A DNA stretch of 64,000 nucleotides from Roseomonas aerilata DSM 19363 (GTDB lineage: Bacteria; Pseudomonadota; Alphaproteobacteria; Acetobacterales; Acetobacteraceae). The stretch is taken from NCBI RefSeq assembly GCF_000711725.1, contig NZ_JONP01000004.1, positions 1 to 64,000 of the forward strand, read 5' to 3'. The position numbers and the translations under genes were made by a program. This document shows positions 8,258 through 17,009 of the stretch, piece by piece. How positions within the stretch are numbered: position 1 is the first letter of the stretch; every line of letters starts with the position of its first letter. The notes beneath the pieces were generated by a model. The model searched no databases and had not been told where the DNA came from. It was given only the letters and a program-made list of their open reading frames with translations.

Positions 8258-8959
8258 TCAGAAGCGCTCGACCCAGGGGCGCAGTTCGACTTCCAGCGAC
8301 CAGGCGCTGCGAGGCTGGCGCAGCAGGTCGAGATAGGTCTGCGCAATTCCATCAGGGCTGAGCAGGCTGTCGGGCCGGTCCAGCGGCTCCGGCCGTCGCT
8401 CGCTCCGCACGCCGCCGTCGATCACGACATGCGCCACGTGGATGCCCTGGGGCCCGAGTTCCCGCGCCGCGCTCTGGGCCAAGCCGCGCAGGGCGAACTT
8501 GCCCATGGCGAAGGCCGCAGAACCGGTGAAGCCCTTAACGCTGGCGGTCGCGCCGGTGAGCAGGATGGCCCCGTGGCCCTTCGGCACCATCCGCCGCGCC
8601 GCCTGCTGCACCGCCAGGAAGCCGCCGAAGGCAGTGGTCTCGACCGCCCGGCGCACCGCCTCCGGGTCCAGTTCCGCCAGTGGCCCCTGCGCGCGGGCGC
8701 TCGCGTTGTAGATGACGACGTCCGGCTCCCCGATGCGGGCGTCCACCGCCCGGAACAGGGCGTCGACCGCCGCGGGGTCGGCGGCATCGGCGGCGAAGGG
8801 CACGGCGCCCGTTTCGGCGGCCAGCGGTGCCAGCTTGCCGGCATCACGCGCCGCAAGGGCGACGGCCAACCCCGCCCCGGTCAGGCGGCGCGCGAGCGAG
8901 GCACTGATGCCGGCGCCGGCGCCGATGATCAGAGCCGTGTGGAAGGGGATGGCAGGCAT
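8258..8959 (-). CDS. Short-chain dehydrogenase/reductase-like protein without the catalytic Tyr
   Basis: A 233-residue Rossmann protein. The nucleotide-binding loop is ALIIGAGAGISASLARRL (about 9-26), the adenine-site acid is in FAADAADPAAV, and the NAG-like motif is VIYNASARAQ. LLTGATASVKG supplies the usual Ser position, but the YxxxK box reads FAMGK (about 152), so the catalytic Tyr is replaced by Phe while Lys is kept. Either it acts on unusual substrates or it is a non-catalytic binder. It lies 9 bases after tetR and 2 bases before the MATE gene. Confidence 0.82.
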   Translation of the reverse strand: MPAIPFHTALIIGAGAGISASLARRLTGAGLAVALAARDAGKLAPLAAETGAVPFAADAADPAAVDALFRAVDARIGEPDVVIYNASARAQGPLAELDPEAVRRAVETTAFGGFLAVQQAARRMVPKGHGAILLTGATASVKGFTGSAAFAMGKFALRGLAQSAARELGPQGIHVAHVVIDGGVRSERRPEPLDRPDSLLSPDGIAQTYLDLLRQPRSAWSLEVELRPWVERF

Positions 8960-8968
8960 GCGCTGTCC

Positions 8969-9541
8969 TCAGTCGGTGCCGCCGAAGGCCTTGCGCCCGG
9001 CGGCCAGGATCTCCTCGGAGAAGGCGGGGTCGTCGGCGGCGCGGGCCAGCACCAGCGTGCCGACGAGGCCGGCAAAGGTGGCGATCGCCTTCTCCCGCCG
9101 CGCCGCCGCGCCCCGCCCGGGCACGACACGCGTCAAGCGCTCGATGGCGGCCTTCAGTCCCTGGCTGAAAGTCTTGCGAACGGGCCCGTCGCGCCGGCCC
9201 GCCTCCACGGCGAGGGCGGCAAAGGCGCATCCCTCGCCCGGCGCGTCGCGATGGCGGGGTGAAAGGTAGCGCTGGGCAATCGCCGCGAGCGCGTCGGGCC
9301 CGGCATCCTCGATGAGGCGTGACCAGTGCTCGGCCGACGCCTGCAGCGTCCCGGCGCAGGCCTCCGCCGCCAGCGCCTCCTTGGATCCGAAGGCGCGGTA
9401 GAAGCCGCCATGCGTGAGGCCCGCCTCCTGCATGAGGGAATCGACGCCGACGCCATCGAAGCCGCGCTCGCGGAAGAGGCGGCTCGCTACCTCAACCACG
9501 CGCGCCCGGTTCTCGGCGGCCTGAGCCCTTGTGACCCTCAT
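8969..9541 (-). CDS. TetR/AcrR-family repressor
   Basis: A 190-residue regulator. The N-terminal helix-turn-helix covers ARVVEVASRLFRERGFDGVG and SLMQEAGLTHGGFYRAFGSK (about 14-55). The C-terminal part (60-190) is the alpha-helical ligand and dimer domain, with LSPRHRDAPGEGCAFAALA typical of TetR proteins linked to electrophile or drug response. It is first in the operon with the SDR, MATE and thiolase genes, and a perfect 14-base palindrome sits 36 bases upstream of its ATG. It most likely represses itself and the operon and is released by a MATE or SDR substrate. Confidence 0.88.
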   Translation of the reverse strand: MRVTRAQAAENRARVVEVASRLFRERGFDGVGVDSLMQEAGLTHGGFYRAFGSKEALAAEACAGTLQASAEHWSRLIEDAGPDALAAIAQRYLSPRHRDAPGEGCAFAALAVEAGRRDGPVRKTFSQGLKAAIERLTRVVPGRGAAARREKAIATFAGLVGTLVLARAADDPAFSEEILAAGRKAFGGTD

Positions 9542-9576
9542 TGACGACGTCCCACGCTCATGGCGGTCCTTATTAG

Positions 9577-9590
9577 ATGACGTTCGTCAT
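9577..9590. promoter_or_regulatory. Perfect palindrome, candidate TetR operator
   Basis: ATGACGTTCGTCAT is ATGACG and CGTCAT around a two-base centre. A further CGTCAT half-site occurs at about 9609. TetR-family autorepressors usually bind such sites between the promoter and their own gene; the role is inferred from symmetry and position. Confidence 0.6.
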
Positions 9591-9685
9591 GATAATCAAT
9601 AGTGAAGACCGTCATATATCGAGAGGCGAGATCCGGCGAGCGGGCCGAACGCAGAGGGTTGTGGGTTGTGATGCTCCTATAATGG

Positions 9686-10362
9686 TCAAGGCGCCGCTGG
9701 CGGTGGGAGTTGAGGGCTAAGCGGGCGGGAGAGATAGCCAAGGATCTCACGGGCCACGCAGCGCTTGAGGCAGCGGATGATCTCGGACTTGCTCTTCCCC
9801 TCGGCGGATCGTCGCTTGACCTAGGCAAGGGTCGGCGGGTGAGCCCGCATGCGGACGAGGACCACGCGGTTGAGGGCAGCGTTGGCCTGACGGTTGGCGC
9901 CTCGGCTGAGCCGATGCCGGTTGGTCTTGCCGCTGGACGCCAGGACCGGGCAGGCGCCGCATAGCTTGGCCAGGGCCGCTTCGGAGCGGATGCGCTCGGG
10001 GTTGTCGCCGACAAGAATGAGCATCGCTGCCGCGGTCCCTGTACCCATGCCACGTGCCTGGGCCGGCTCGGGCGCGAGCTGCTGGGTCAGCTGCCCGAGA
10101 CTGACGTCATGATCTTTCACCTCCGCGTCGAGGTCCAGCCAGCGCCGGGCGATCGCCCGCAGGCTGCATTTGGCTGAGGCCGCCGTCGAGGTGAGTGGGC
10201 CCGGACGCAGAGCAGCAAGGTGCCGAAGCAGCGTCATCTTGCCGGCCAGGCGGTCGAGCTGCTCGCGAAGAGTGGTGGGGGCGATGACGATGATGGCTCT
10301 GAGCGCCAGCATAGCCTGACTCCGCGCCTTGACGCCGGTGTCGCGGCCGACCTTGAGATGGC
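9686..10362 (-). pseudogene. IS110-family transposase remnant
   Basis: The C-terminal half of an IS110-type transposase. The middle region includes ARSQAMLALRAIIVIAPTTL, and the IS116/IS110/IS902 C-terminal domain reads GTGTAAAMLILVGDNPERIR, then ACPVLASSGKTNRHRLSRGA. An in-frame TAG interrupts it at about 9821 (TLA, stop, then VKRRSAEGKSKSEIIRCLKR), which looks like a nonsense mutation at a position usually Tyr. The N-terminal DEDD part, roughly 120 residues, is missing where the IS3 remnant joins. It is not functional. Confidence 0.8.
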
Positions 10363-10731
10363 GGGTCTGACCTTCCCCTGTTTGAGTGGACACGGGTTAC
10401 GGCCCAGGCGGCCCCGGCGAGTTGTTCCATTTCAGTTGGCGCCTTGTAGCCGATCGCTGAGCGGAGGCGCTGTCGGTTGTAGAAGCCTTCGATGAAGGCG
10501 AAGAGGGGCAACCAGAGCCCGACCGGCATCAGATCCGAGCCGACCTCGCCAGTTGCGCAGCACCGAAGGCTGGATCCCCAGCTCCTTTGCCACCCGCATC
10601 AGCAGGCGGCCGCTGCTCTCCAGCAGCCCTACCGCCTCCCGCTTGAACTCCTCCGTGAACTCACGCCGCGCCGTCATGATCAGGGCACCTCGCTCCCTCA
10701 GGAGCTTATCCGAGGTGGCCACCATCACAGG
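10363..10731 (-). mobile_element. IS3-family remnant with internal deletion
   Basis: The minus strand from 10677 reads MTARREFTEEFKREAVGLLE, then LGIQPSVLRNWRGRLGSD, the OrfA helix-turn-helix. After a frameshift it continues FIEGFYNRQRLRSAIGYKAP, then TEMEQLA, the extreme C-terminus of OrfB. The catalytic domain of OrfB between them is gone. TGTCCACTCAAACAGGGGAA at the low-coordinate end resembles an IS3 terminus. Element limits are approximate. Confidence 0.7.
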
Positions 10732-11717
10732 GCAGGGTCATGCTGTCGCGGCTCACCGCGATGGACGGGTCATCGAGCAGCCGAAGAGCTGGCAGGACGC
10801 CGTGGACGGCTATCTCGTCCACCAGGAGGCTCGGGTCCGGGCGGGCGAACTCTCCACTGGGGCAGCTAAGCGCTACTCGTGCAGCCTCGTGCAGGTCACT
10901 CTCGCACTCGGATGGGAGCCGAGCGACAGCGCGGACGCCGGCATCTCGACGACTATACCCATCGCTGACGTGGGCAAGGCGACTATAACCGAGTTTATCG
11001 AGGCGCGCCGAGATGAAGAGCGGGCGACCAGTACGATCCTAAACGACCTGACGGCCTGGAGCCTTGTGATGGGCTATGCCGCATCGAAGGACTGGATCGA
11101 CTCGAACCCGGTCAAGCTCATCGAGCGCCGGGTGCTTGTCGGGAACCGTCGCCAGCAGCTCCGGCCCCCGACGGACCCTGAGGTTGCTACACTCATAGAA
11201 GAGGTGGCGAACTGGTCGATCGAGATGTCACGTCTGTTCCGCTGGCTGCGGGAAACTGGCATGCGCCTCGCGGAGGCGCTGAACATCAGGGCTGATGACA
11301 CGCACTATCGGCCTCGGTGCCGCGGCCAATATGCTCGCCGACTTGCCAAAGCGGGGCCGTCTGTTCGCCGCGCTGCCGTTGGACAGCGCCGTGGTGTCCA
11401 TCCGCTACGGCCAATGGCGACGCCAGCGCCAAGCCCGGGAGAACCGGGCTGCCGACGCCCACGGACGGCCGCCCATCGCCCTTCCGGAATTCAGGCTTCA
11501 CGATCTCCGTCACGCCTTCGCCTGCGCCTCGGTCGTCGACGACGACACCTGCATCTTCCGGCTGTCCGAGCATCTCGGCCACACCTTGGTGACGACGACT
11601 GAGATCTATGTCGAGCACCTCCGGAAAAACGGTGCCATGTGGCGCTACAGCCGCGACCCGACCCTGTTTGGGTCCATGCCTCGTGCAGAAGGCAGCGCGC
11701 CCAAGCAGGCCGCATAG
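10732..11717 (+). pseudogene. Tyrosine-recombinase integrase, broken, next to tRNA-Ser
   Basis: The first part has a core-binding domain (SWQDAVDGYLVHQEARVRAG) and the catalytic Arg in RETGMRLAEALNIRADD. The reading then shifts frame near 11293 to RTIGLGAAANMLADLPKRG and continues with RLHDLRHAFACASV (His/Arg box) and LSEHLGHTLVTTTEIYVEHL (His and Tyr nucleophile). About 25 residues seem lost at the switch. No start codon is visible where the IS3 remnant begins, so the N-terminus is probably also damaged. It ends about 100 bases from the 3' end of tRNA-Ser, the usual place of an island integrase. Confidence 0.75.
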
Positions 11718-11760
11718 GAGGACATAACGAAGAGGGGGTGTCCCACAAGGTGTCCCAGTC

Positions 11761-11782
11761 GCCTCAAAAACCGTTGTGAGGC
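11761..11782 (-). terminator. Hairpin downstream of tRNA-Ser
   Basis: GCCTCA and TGAGGC are perfect arms around a 10-base loop, 31 bases past the tRNA 3' end on the minus strand. There is no clear T-run after it in the direction of transcription, so it may be a processing or weak termination structure. Confidence 0.35.
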
Positions 11783-11813
11783 ACGCGGGACAGCAGACGC
11801 TAAGTGATTGAAA

Positions 11814-11906
11814 TGGCGGAGGGGATGGGATTCGAACCCACGATAGGACTTGACATCCTATAACGGTTTAGCAAACCGCCGCCTTCGGCCACTCGGCCAC
11901 CCCTCC
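11814..11906 (-). tRNA. tRNA-Ser (anticodon GCU), CCA encoded
   Basis: Class II tRNA. The acceptor GGAGGGG pairs with CCCCTCC, the D arm begins GGCCGAGTGGCCGAAGGC, the anticodon loop TTTGCTAAA gives GCU, and a long variable arm and GGTTCGAATCC T loop follow. G is the discriminator and CCA is encoded at 11816-11814. It reads serine codons AGC and AGU. A broken integrase ends just beyond its 3' end, so this gene is the probable attachment site of the island to its left. Confidence 0.95.
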
Positions 11907-11942
11907 GCAGGAGTGGAAGTCACACGGCGTTGCAGAAGGCGC

Positions 11943-11970
11943 TTCTAGCGACCCCCTCGCGCCGCGTCAA
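11943..11970 (-). promoter_or_regulatory. Sigma-70-type promoter of tRNA-Ser
   Basis: On the minus strand TTGACG is followed after exactly 16 bases by CTAGAA, which ends 36 bases before the mature tRNA 5' end. The same TTGA/CTAG arrangement with a 16-base spacer precedes tRNA-Pro, and TTGACG-N16-TAGGTT precedes rpmG. Confidence 0.6.
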
Positions 11971-12001
11971 ATCCTCCCCGCAGGCTTTCCGGGCGTCCGC
12001 C

Positions 12002-12631
12002 TCAGGAAAGCGCTACCTCGAAGCCGCGCTGCACGGCGGGCCGCGCCATCATCCGCTCGTACCAGGCGCCAACATTCGGCAGGTCGTCGAAGGGCACCAT
12101 GTGCCGCTCGTGCCGCCACGCCCAGCCGAGGATGGCGAAATCGGCGATGCTGGGCTCCCCCTCGGTCGCGACGTAGTCGCGGCCGGCCATGCGCTTGTCC
12201 AGCACGCCGTAGAGGCGCCGCGTCTCCTTGCCGTAGCGGGCCAGCCCGTAGTCCCGCGCGGGCCCCTCGGGCTGCATGAGGAAGTGGTGCACCTGGCCCG
12301 GCATCGGCCCGAAGCCGCCCATCTGCCACATCAGCCACTCCAACACGGGCACCCTCGCGCGGAGGTCACGGGGCATGAAGCGCCCTGTCTTCTCCGCGAG
12401 GTAGAGAAGGATCGCCCCGGATTCAAAGATGCTGATCGGCTGCCCGCCCGGTCCCTCGTCGTCCACGATGGCCGGGATGCGGTTGTTCGGGCTGATCGCC
12501 AGGAACTCGGGCCGGAACTGCTCGTCCTGGCCGATGTTCACGGTCTTCACCGTATAGGGCAGCCCCATCTCCTCCAGCGCCACGCTGATCTTGCGGCCAT
12601 TGGGCGTGTTCCAGCTGTGCAGGGTGATCAT
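12002..12631 (-). CDS. Glutathione S-transferase-like protein, YfcG/Ure2p type
   Basis: A 209-residue GST-fold protein. The thioredoxin-like N-domain begins MITLHSWNTPNGRKISVALE, where Thr/Asn near residues 9-11 take the place of the Tyr or Ser of other GSTs, as in YfcG disulfide reductases. NNRIPAIVDDEG has the cis-Pro, and ISIFESGAILLYLAEKTG binds the glutathione gamma-glutamyl group. The C-domain (about 90-209) is helical. GAGGAGA precedes the ATG. It probably reduces disulfides or conjugates glutathione in the cytoplasm. It is divergent from the P450 gene. Confidence 0.9.
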   Translation of the reverse strand: MITLHSWNTPNGRKISVALEEMGLPYTVKTVNIGQDEQFRPEFLAISPNNRIPAIVDDEGPGGQPISIFESGAILLYLAEKTGRFMPRDLRARVPVLEWLMWQMGGFGPMPGQVHHFLMQPEGPARDYGLARYGKETRRLYGVLDKRMAGRDYVATEGEPSIADFAILGWAWRHERHMVPFDDLPNVGAWYERMMARPAVQRGFEVALS

Positions 12632-12733
12632 CGGTCTCTCCTCTGCCGGGAGCATCGCCTCCCCTGGCCCGCCTGGAAAGGGACCCCACCCAGGCCTGGA
12701 AGCACCGCGGCCGGAGGACGATATCCGGATCCC

Positions 12734-14185
12734 ATGCCCGCCGCCCCCGAGCCACCCGCCGGCCTCGCACGCCCCCGCCCGCCCGAGGCACCGCTGGTCG
12801 GCCTTGCCTATCTGCGGGCCATCATCCGCAACCCGCTGGACGCCATCCCGCAGGCCGCTTTCGAGCAGCCCATGCTCCGCCGCCGCGTGCTCGGGCGGGA
12901 ACGCCTCCTCGTGATGACGCCGGATCTGATCGAGAGGGTCCTCCTCACCGAGGCGGCTGCCTTCACGAAGTCGGACACCATGCGCCGCGCGCTCAGCCCT
13001 GCGCTCGGCGAGGCAATTCTCACCGCCGACGGGGAGCGCTGGCGCCGGCAGCGCCGGGCCGTTGCGCCGATCTTCCGGCCGGACCGGGCGCGCGCCTTCC
13101 TGACCCCAATGCTGGAGGCCGCCGCCCGCACCCGCGACCGCTGGCTGGCCCTGCCCCCCGGCACCGAGCTGGAACTCGGCCACGAGATGATGCGAACGAC
13201 CTTCGACATCATTGTGGAGACGATGCTCTCCGGCCAGGGCGCCATCGACGTGGCGCGGGTTGAGGCGGGCATCACCGAGTACCTGGCGAGCACCGGCTGG
13301 GCCATCGCCCTGGCCATCCTCGGCGCCCCCGCCTGGACGCCCCATCCCGGCCGCCGCCGCGCCGCCCGCGCGCGGGATCACCTCCGCGCCGAATTGCTGC
13401 GGCTGGTCGCGGAGCGCCGGCGCCTCGGCTCCGGCCGCGACGACCTCATCGCCCACCTCCTGGCCGCGCGCGATCCGGAGAGCGGGGCGGCGATGGACGA
13501 CCGCGACATCGCCGACAACCTCCTCACCTTCATCACCGCCGGGCACGAGACCACGGCCCTCGCCCTCACCTGGGCCTTCCACCTCCTGGCCCACCATCCG
13601 GCGGAGGAAGCGCGCCTGCTGGACGAAATCGCGGCCGTGACGCGCGGCGCCCCGCTGCAACCGGCAGATATCCCCGCCCTCACCCGCACGCGACAGGCCA
13701 TCCAGGAGGTGCTGCGCCTCTACCCGCCCGCCCCGATCATCGCCCGCACGGCGCAACGGGCGACGGAACTTGGCGGAACGGCGTTGGAGGCGGGCACGAC
13801 CGTGCTCATCCCCGTCATAGCCACTCATCGCCACCGGGCACTTTGGGAGGAACCGGATCGCTTCGATCCCGGCCGCTTCGCGCCCGGGGCCGTGAAGGCC
13901 CGCCACCGCCACGCCTGGATCCCCTTCGGCGCGGGGCCGCGTACCTGCATCGGCGCCGGCTTCGCCCTGGACGAGGCGACCGCCATCCTCGCCACGCTCC
14001 TGCCCGCCGTCACGCTACGGCCGGAGCCGGGCTTTGATCCCGGCCTTTCCATGCGCATCACCCTGCGCCCCACGCGCGGCATGCCGATGCGCGTCCATCC
14101 CCGTCAGATGGCGGCTCTCGGCGAAGCCCTGGCCGCATCCAGCGTCACGCCTCATCATGCCGATGACCGCCGAGGATTCGCCTGA
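12734..14185 (+). CDS. Cytochrome P450 monooxygenase
   Basis: A 483-residue soluble P450. The oxygen-binding I-helix motif is AGHETT, the K-helix ExxR is in IQEVLRLYPPAP, the PERF-like region is EEPDRFDPGRFAPG, and the heme-ligand loop is FGAGPRTCIGAG with Cys405. The start MPAAPEPPAGLARPRP is chosen because the longer open frame upstream is antisense to the GST gene. Bacterial P450s hydroxylate hydrophobic substrates using a ferredoxin or flavodoxin partner; no dedicated redox partner lies beside it. Layout (LLRLV..ERR, AGHETTALAL) is nearer to CYP4/CYP102-like bacterial enzymes than to CYP101. The substrate is unknown. Confidence 0.92.
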   Translation: MPAAPEPPAGLARPRPPEAPLVGLAYLRAIIRNPLDAIPQAAFEQPMLRRRVLGRERLLVMTPDLIERVLLTEAAAFTKSDTMRRALSPALGEAILTADGERWRRQRRAVAPIFRPDRARAFLTPMLEAAARTRDRWLALPPGTELELGHEMMRTTFDIIVETMLSGQGAIDVARVEAGITEYLASTGWAIALAILGAPAWTPHPGRRRAARARDHLRAELLRLVAERRRLGSGRDDLIAHLLAARDPESGAAMDDRDIADNLLTFITAGHETTALALTWAFHLLAHHPAEEARLLDEIAAVTRGAPLQPADIPALTRTRQAIQEVLRLYPPAPIIARTAQRATELGGTALEAGTTVLIPVIATHRHRALWEEPDRFDPGRFAPGAVKARHRHAWIPFGAGPRTCIGAGFALDEATAILATLLPAVTLRPEPGFDPGLSMRITLRPTRGMPMRVHPRQMAALGEALAASSVTPHHADDRRGFA

Positions 14186-14528
14186 CGCCATGCCAGTCCC
14201 CATCACCGGGCCCGGGCCGAGCCGCCCCGCCGGGCTCGACGACGCGACCGCCCTCATGCGCTACGACGCCAACAAGCGATCGGCGCTGGTGGCCTATCTT
14301 CTCTGGTTCTTCCTCGGCTCCTTCGGCGCCCACCGCTTCTACGCGGGCCGCACGGGCAGCGGCATCGCACAGCTCGTCATCACGCTGCTCTCGATGCTCA
14401 TGACCTTCGTGCTGATCGGCTATGCGGGCCTCTTCGTGGTTGCCCTCTGGGTCCTCGTGGATGCCTTCCTCATCCCCGGGATGATCCGGGGCTACAACAA
14501 CCAGCTCATCGCCTCCCTGGGGCGCTAG
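14157..14528 (+). CDS. TM2-domain membrane protein
   Basis: A small protein of about 123 residues with two transmembrane helices. KRSALVAYLLWFFLGSFGAH is followed by RFYAGRTGSGIAQLVITLL and by ALWVLVDAFLIPGMI, the TM2 pattern (GxxGxHRFYxG then a W-D-F element). The function of bacterial TM2 proteins is poorly known. The start is uncertain: ATGs at 14157, 14163 and 14190 are in frame and none has a strong ribosome site; the first two overlap the end of the P450 gene. Confidence 0.85.
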   Translation: MPMTAEDSPDAMPVPITGPGPSRPAGLDDATALMRYDANKRSALVAYLLWFFLGSFGAHRFYAGRTGSGIAQLVITLLSMLMTFVLIGYAGLFVVALWVLVDAFLIPGMIRGYNNQLIASLGR

Positions 14529-14609
14529 GGCGGCGGGCATTCTATCTGCCCGAATGAAACGGCGACGATCCTCGTGCGTCCTCCTCTCAGACAGAGGGGT
14601 AGCAGCAAC

Positions 14610-15539
14610 ATGGCCGATGACGGCGTCGTCGATTGCCTGATCATCGGGGGCGGCCCCGCCGGGCTGACCGCGGCCCTCTACCTCGCCCGCTTCAACCGCC
14701 GCATTGCCCTGGTGGACGGCGGCGCCAGCCGTGCGGCATGGATCCCCAACACCCACAACTTCCCCCTCTTCGCGGAGGGGATCGCGGGCCCTGCCCTGCT
14801 CGACCGCCAGCGTCGGAACCTCGCGCAGTACGGCGTCGAGCCCCAACCCGCCCGGGTTGCGGCGCTGGAGAAGCGGGAGGGCCACTTTGTCGCCGCGCTC
14901 GAGGACGGCGGCCCCCCGATCCTCGCCCGCCGCGTGCTGCTCGCCACCGGTGCCGTGGACGTCGAACCCGCCCTGCCCGACCACCCCGATGCCCTGCAGC
15001 GCGGCCTCATCCGCTACTGCCCGATCTGCGACGGCTACGAGGCGCGCGACCGCCGCGTCGCCGTGCTCGGCCACGGCGCCCGCGGCCTGGGCGAGGCCGT
15101 CTTCGTCGCGCGCAGCTACACCAAGGATGTGACGCTGCTCACCCTCGGCCAACCTCTCTCGGCCGAGGACGAGGGCCGCGCCCGCGAGCACGACATTGCC
15201 GTCATCACCGCATCCATCGAGGCCCTGGACGTAGAGGGTGACCGCATCGCCGCGCTTCGCGCCGGCGGCGACGAGTACCGCTTCGATACCCTCTACTCCG
15301 CGCTCGGCCTGAAGGTCCGCTCCGACCTTGCCCTGGCGCTGGGCGCCGAGCACGACGAGGCCGGCGCGCTGATCGTGGACGAGCACAACCGCACCAGCAT
15401 CCCCGGCCTCTACGCCGCCGGGGACGTGGTGCGGGGCCTCAACCAGATCGTCGTGGCCATGGGCCACGCCGCGGTCGCCGCAACCGACATCCACAACCGC
15501 TGCGAGTTGCCGACGGAGGACGAGCCCGGCGGCAGCTAA
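14610..15539 (+). CDS. Thioredoxin-reductase-like FAD/NAD(P)H oxidoreductase
   Basis: A 309-residue two-Rossmann flavoprotein. The FAD loop is [20 protein letters not shown] (about 7-26), the redox box is [10 protein letters not shown] (about 144), the NAD(P)H loop is [17 protein letters not shown], and the C-terminal FAD motif is [20 protein letters not shown]. The CPIC pair takes the place of CATC in thioredoxin reductase. Such proteins reduce thioredoxin-like or other disulfide partners. The ATG has AGAGGGG upstream. It stands alone between the TM2 gene and a mannitol dehydrogenase gene. Confidence 0.87.
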   Translation: MADDGVVDCLIIGGGPAGLTAALYLARFNRRIALVDGGASRAAWIPNTHNFPLFAEGIAGPALLDRQRRNLAQYGVEPQPARVAALEKREGHFVAALEDGGPPILARRVLLATGAVDVEPALPDHPDALQRGLIRYCPICDGYEARDRRVAVLGHGARGLGEAVFVARSYTKDVTLLTLGQPLSAEDEGRAREHDIAVITASIEALDVEGDRIAALRAGGDEYRFDTLYSALGLKVRSDLALALGAEHDEAGALIVDEHNRTSIPGLYAAGDVVRGLNQIVVAMGHAAVAATDIHNRCELPTEDEPGGS

Positions 15540-15794
15540 CGCCATGGCCCCGCCCGAAGGCTGTTCTTCGAACCTGCGCACGGAGGGCTCCCGGGAGCCG
15601 GGCCGGCCGATGACGCATCCGGCATCAACGGATCGCCGCCCCTTCAACCTATGTGGGAGAGCGCGCACCTGCGCCCCGGTAGTTCCCGCAGCACGAACAG
15701 CCCCTTCGGGTGAGCGTCAGGCGCCAGGCGGACGAGGCCCATCGCGCCGCGTGCTCGGCAAATCCCCTTCCCAGGCTTCGCGCCAGGAGCATCA

Positions 15795-17009
15795 ATGCTT
15801 CATATCCATTTTGGCGCAGGCCGTCTCGGCCTGGGCCTGATCGTTCCGTTCTTCCAGACGGCGGCCGCGGCATCCTTCATCCTCAATCGGGCCGTATCCG
15901 GCACGAACCCCACGGGCACAACAGCCCTCCCGCCGCGCCGGCGCAACGACCTTCTCCGCGACAACCCAGATAAGCTCTACGTCGTCCAGCAGCCCGCCAA
16001 CCAGGGCGGCCGCCGCGAGGTCGTCCATTACGATGGCTTCCTCGAGTACGGTGAAGCCGGCCGGGACATTGCCTCGATCGTCCGCTCCATCCTGTCCGGA
16101 AGCGCGCGCGCCGAGGACGGTGTCGTGGTCACGGCCTCCCTGATCAGCGCCGCGAATTACCAGCCCGTGCTGGAGGCGCTGGAGATCCTGTCGGAGGTGC
16201 GGGAGCGCGGCGGCCTCGGCGCCATCTTCCTCGTTACCTGCGAGAACACCCTCAACGCCCCCGAGATCTTCGAGGATCCCGATCTGGCACGCTTCATCTC
16301 CGACAGGATGCGCCGCCACGTCGTCCCCGTGCCCGCACTGGTGGACCGCGTCTGCATCGGGCTGGAGGAAGGCCAGGAAGGAGGGCACCCCTCCGTCGTG
16401 GTCAGCACCGAGGAATACGGCTCCCTCAAGCTCGAGCTCTCGCCGGCGACCGAGGATCTCGGACGGCGCCTTCAAGGCGGCCGGGTGGAGTTCACGCGCT
16501 ACGTCGCGATCGAGAAGCGGATCAAGAACTGGCTCCTGAACGGCAGCCACTGGCTGTTGGCTCTGGCAGCCTTCGAGAGCAGCCACGGCGACTCCGAGCT
16601 GCGCCTGAACGAGTTCCTCAAGCGCAACACCGAGAACCGCGCCTTCGCCGACGAGATCATGCGAGAGATGCACGAGGGCATCGCGGTGATCCTGCGCCGC
16701 GAGCCTGAATTCGCCGGTTTCGTGCGCGATGTCGATCCCGACGACTATCTCACCGGCGCATCGGTCGCGATCCTCTCGCGCTTCCTGAGCAACGACGACC
16801 CAATGAGCCGGATCCTCGCCCGCTTCCAGGCCCCGACGCCTGAGAAGCCGAGCACGGTGGAAGCGTTCAAGAAGCGCTTCTTCGATCGCGTGGACGCTCC
16901 TATCGCGGCCTATACGGAGAAGACGGGTTGCCCGCCCCCCGCCGCCACGCATTCACTCCGCAGCCTGGACCACCTGATCGCCTCCGGAACCTATATCAAT
17001 GCCGCATGA
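15795..17009 (+). CDS. Mannitol-1-phosphate 5-dehydrogenase-like protein
   Basis: A 404-residue member of the polyol-specific long-chain dehydrogenase family. The N-terminal NAD loop is HIHFGAGRLGLGLIVPFF; VTCENTLNAPEIF and VEFTRYVAIEKRIKNWLLNG with SHWLLALAAFES match the MtlD catalytic Lys, Asn and His pattern (K-x4-N-G-x-H). It would interconvert mannitol-1-phosphate, or a related sugar-alcohol phosphate, and fructose-6-phosphate. A HAD phosphatase gene overlaps its end, so the pair may make or use a polyol such as mannitol. Substrate specificity is inferred. Confidence 0.8.
   Translation: MLHIHFGAGRLGLGLIVPFFQTAAAASFILNRAVSGTNPTGTTALPPRRRNDLLRDNPDKLYVVQQPANQGGRREVVHYDGFLEYGEAGRDIASIVRSILSGSARAEDGVVVTASLISAANYQPVLEALEILSEVRERGGLGAIFLVTCENTLNAPEIFEDPDLARFISDRMRRHVVPVPALVDRVCIGLEEGQEGGHPSVVVSTEEYGSLKLELSPATEDLGRRLQGGRVEFTRYVAIEKRIKNWLLNGSHWLLALAAFESSHGDSELRLNEFLKRNTENRAFADEIMREMHEGIAVILRREPEFAGFVRDVDPDDYLTGASVAILSRFLSNDDPMSRILARFQAPTPEKPSTVEAFKKRFFDRVDAPIAAYTEKTGCPPPAATHSLRSLDHLIASGTYINAA

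Noticed and set aside
11930-12733. Possible N-terminal extension of the P450 by about 270 codons
   Set aside because: This part is antisense to the well-supported GST gene and has no domain; the P450 fold begins right after the ATG at 12734.
12632-13912. A long upstream extension of the GST frame on the minus strand
   Set aside because: It is antisense to the P450 gene; the GST fold and a good ribosome site begin at 12631.
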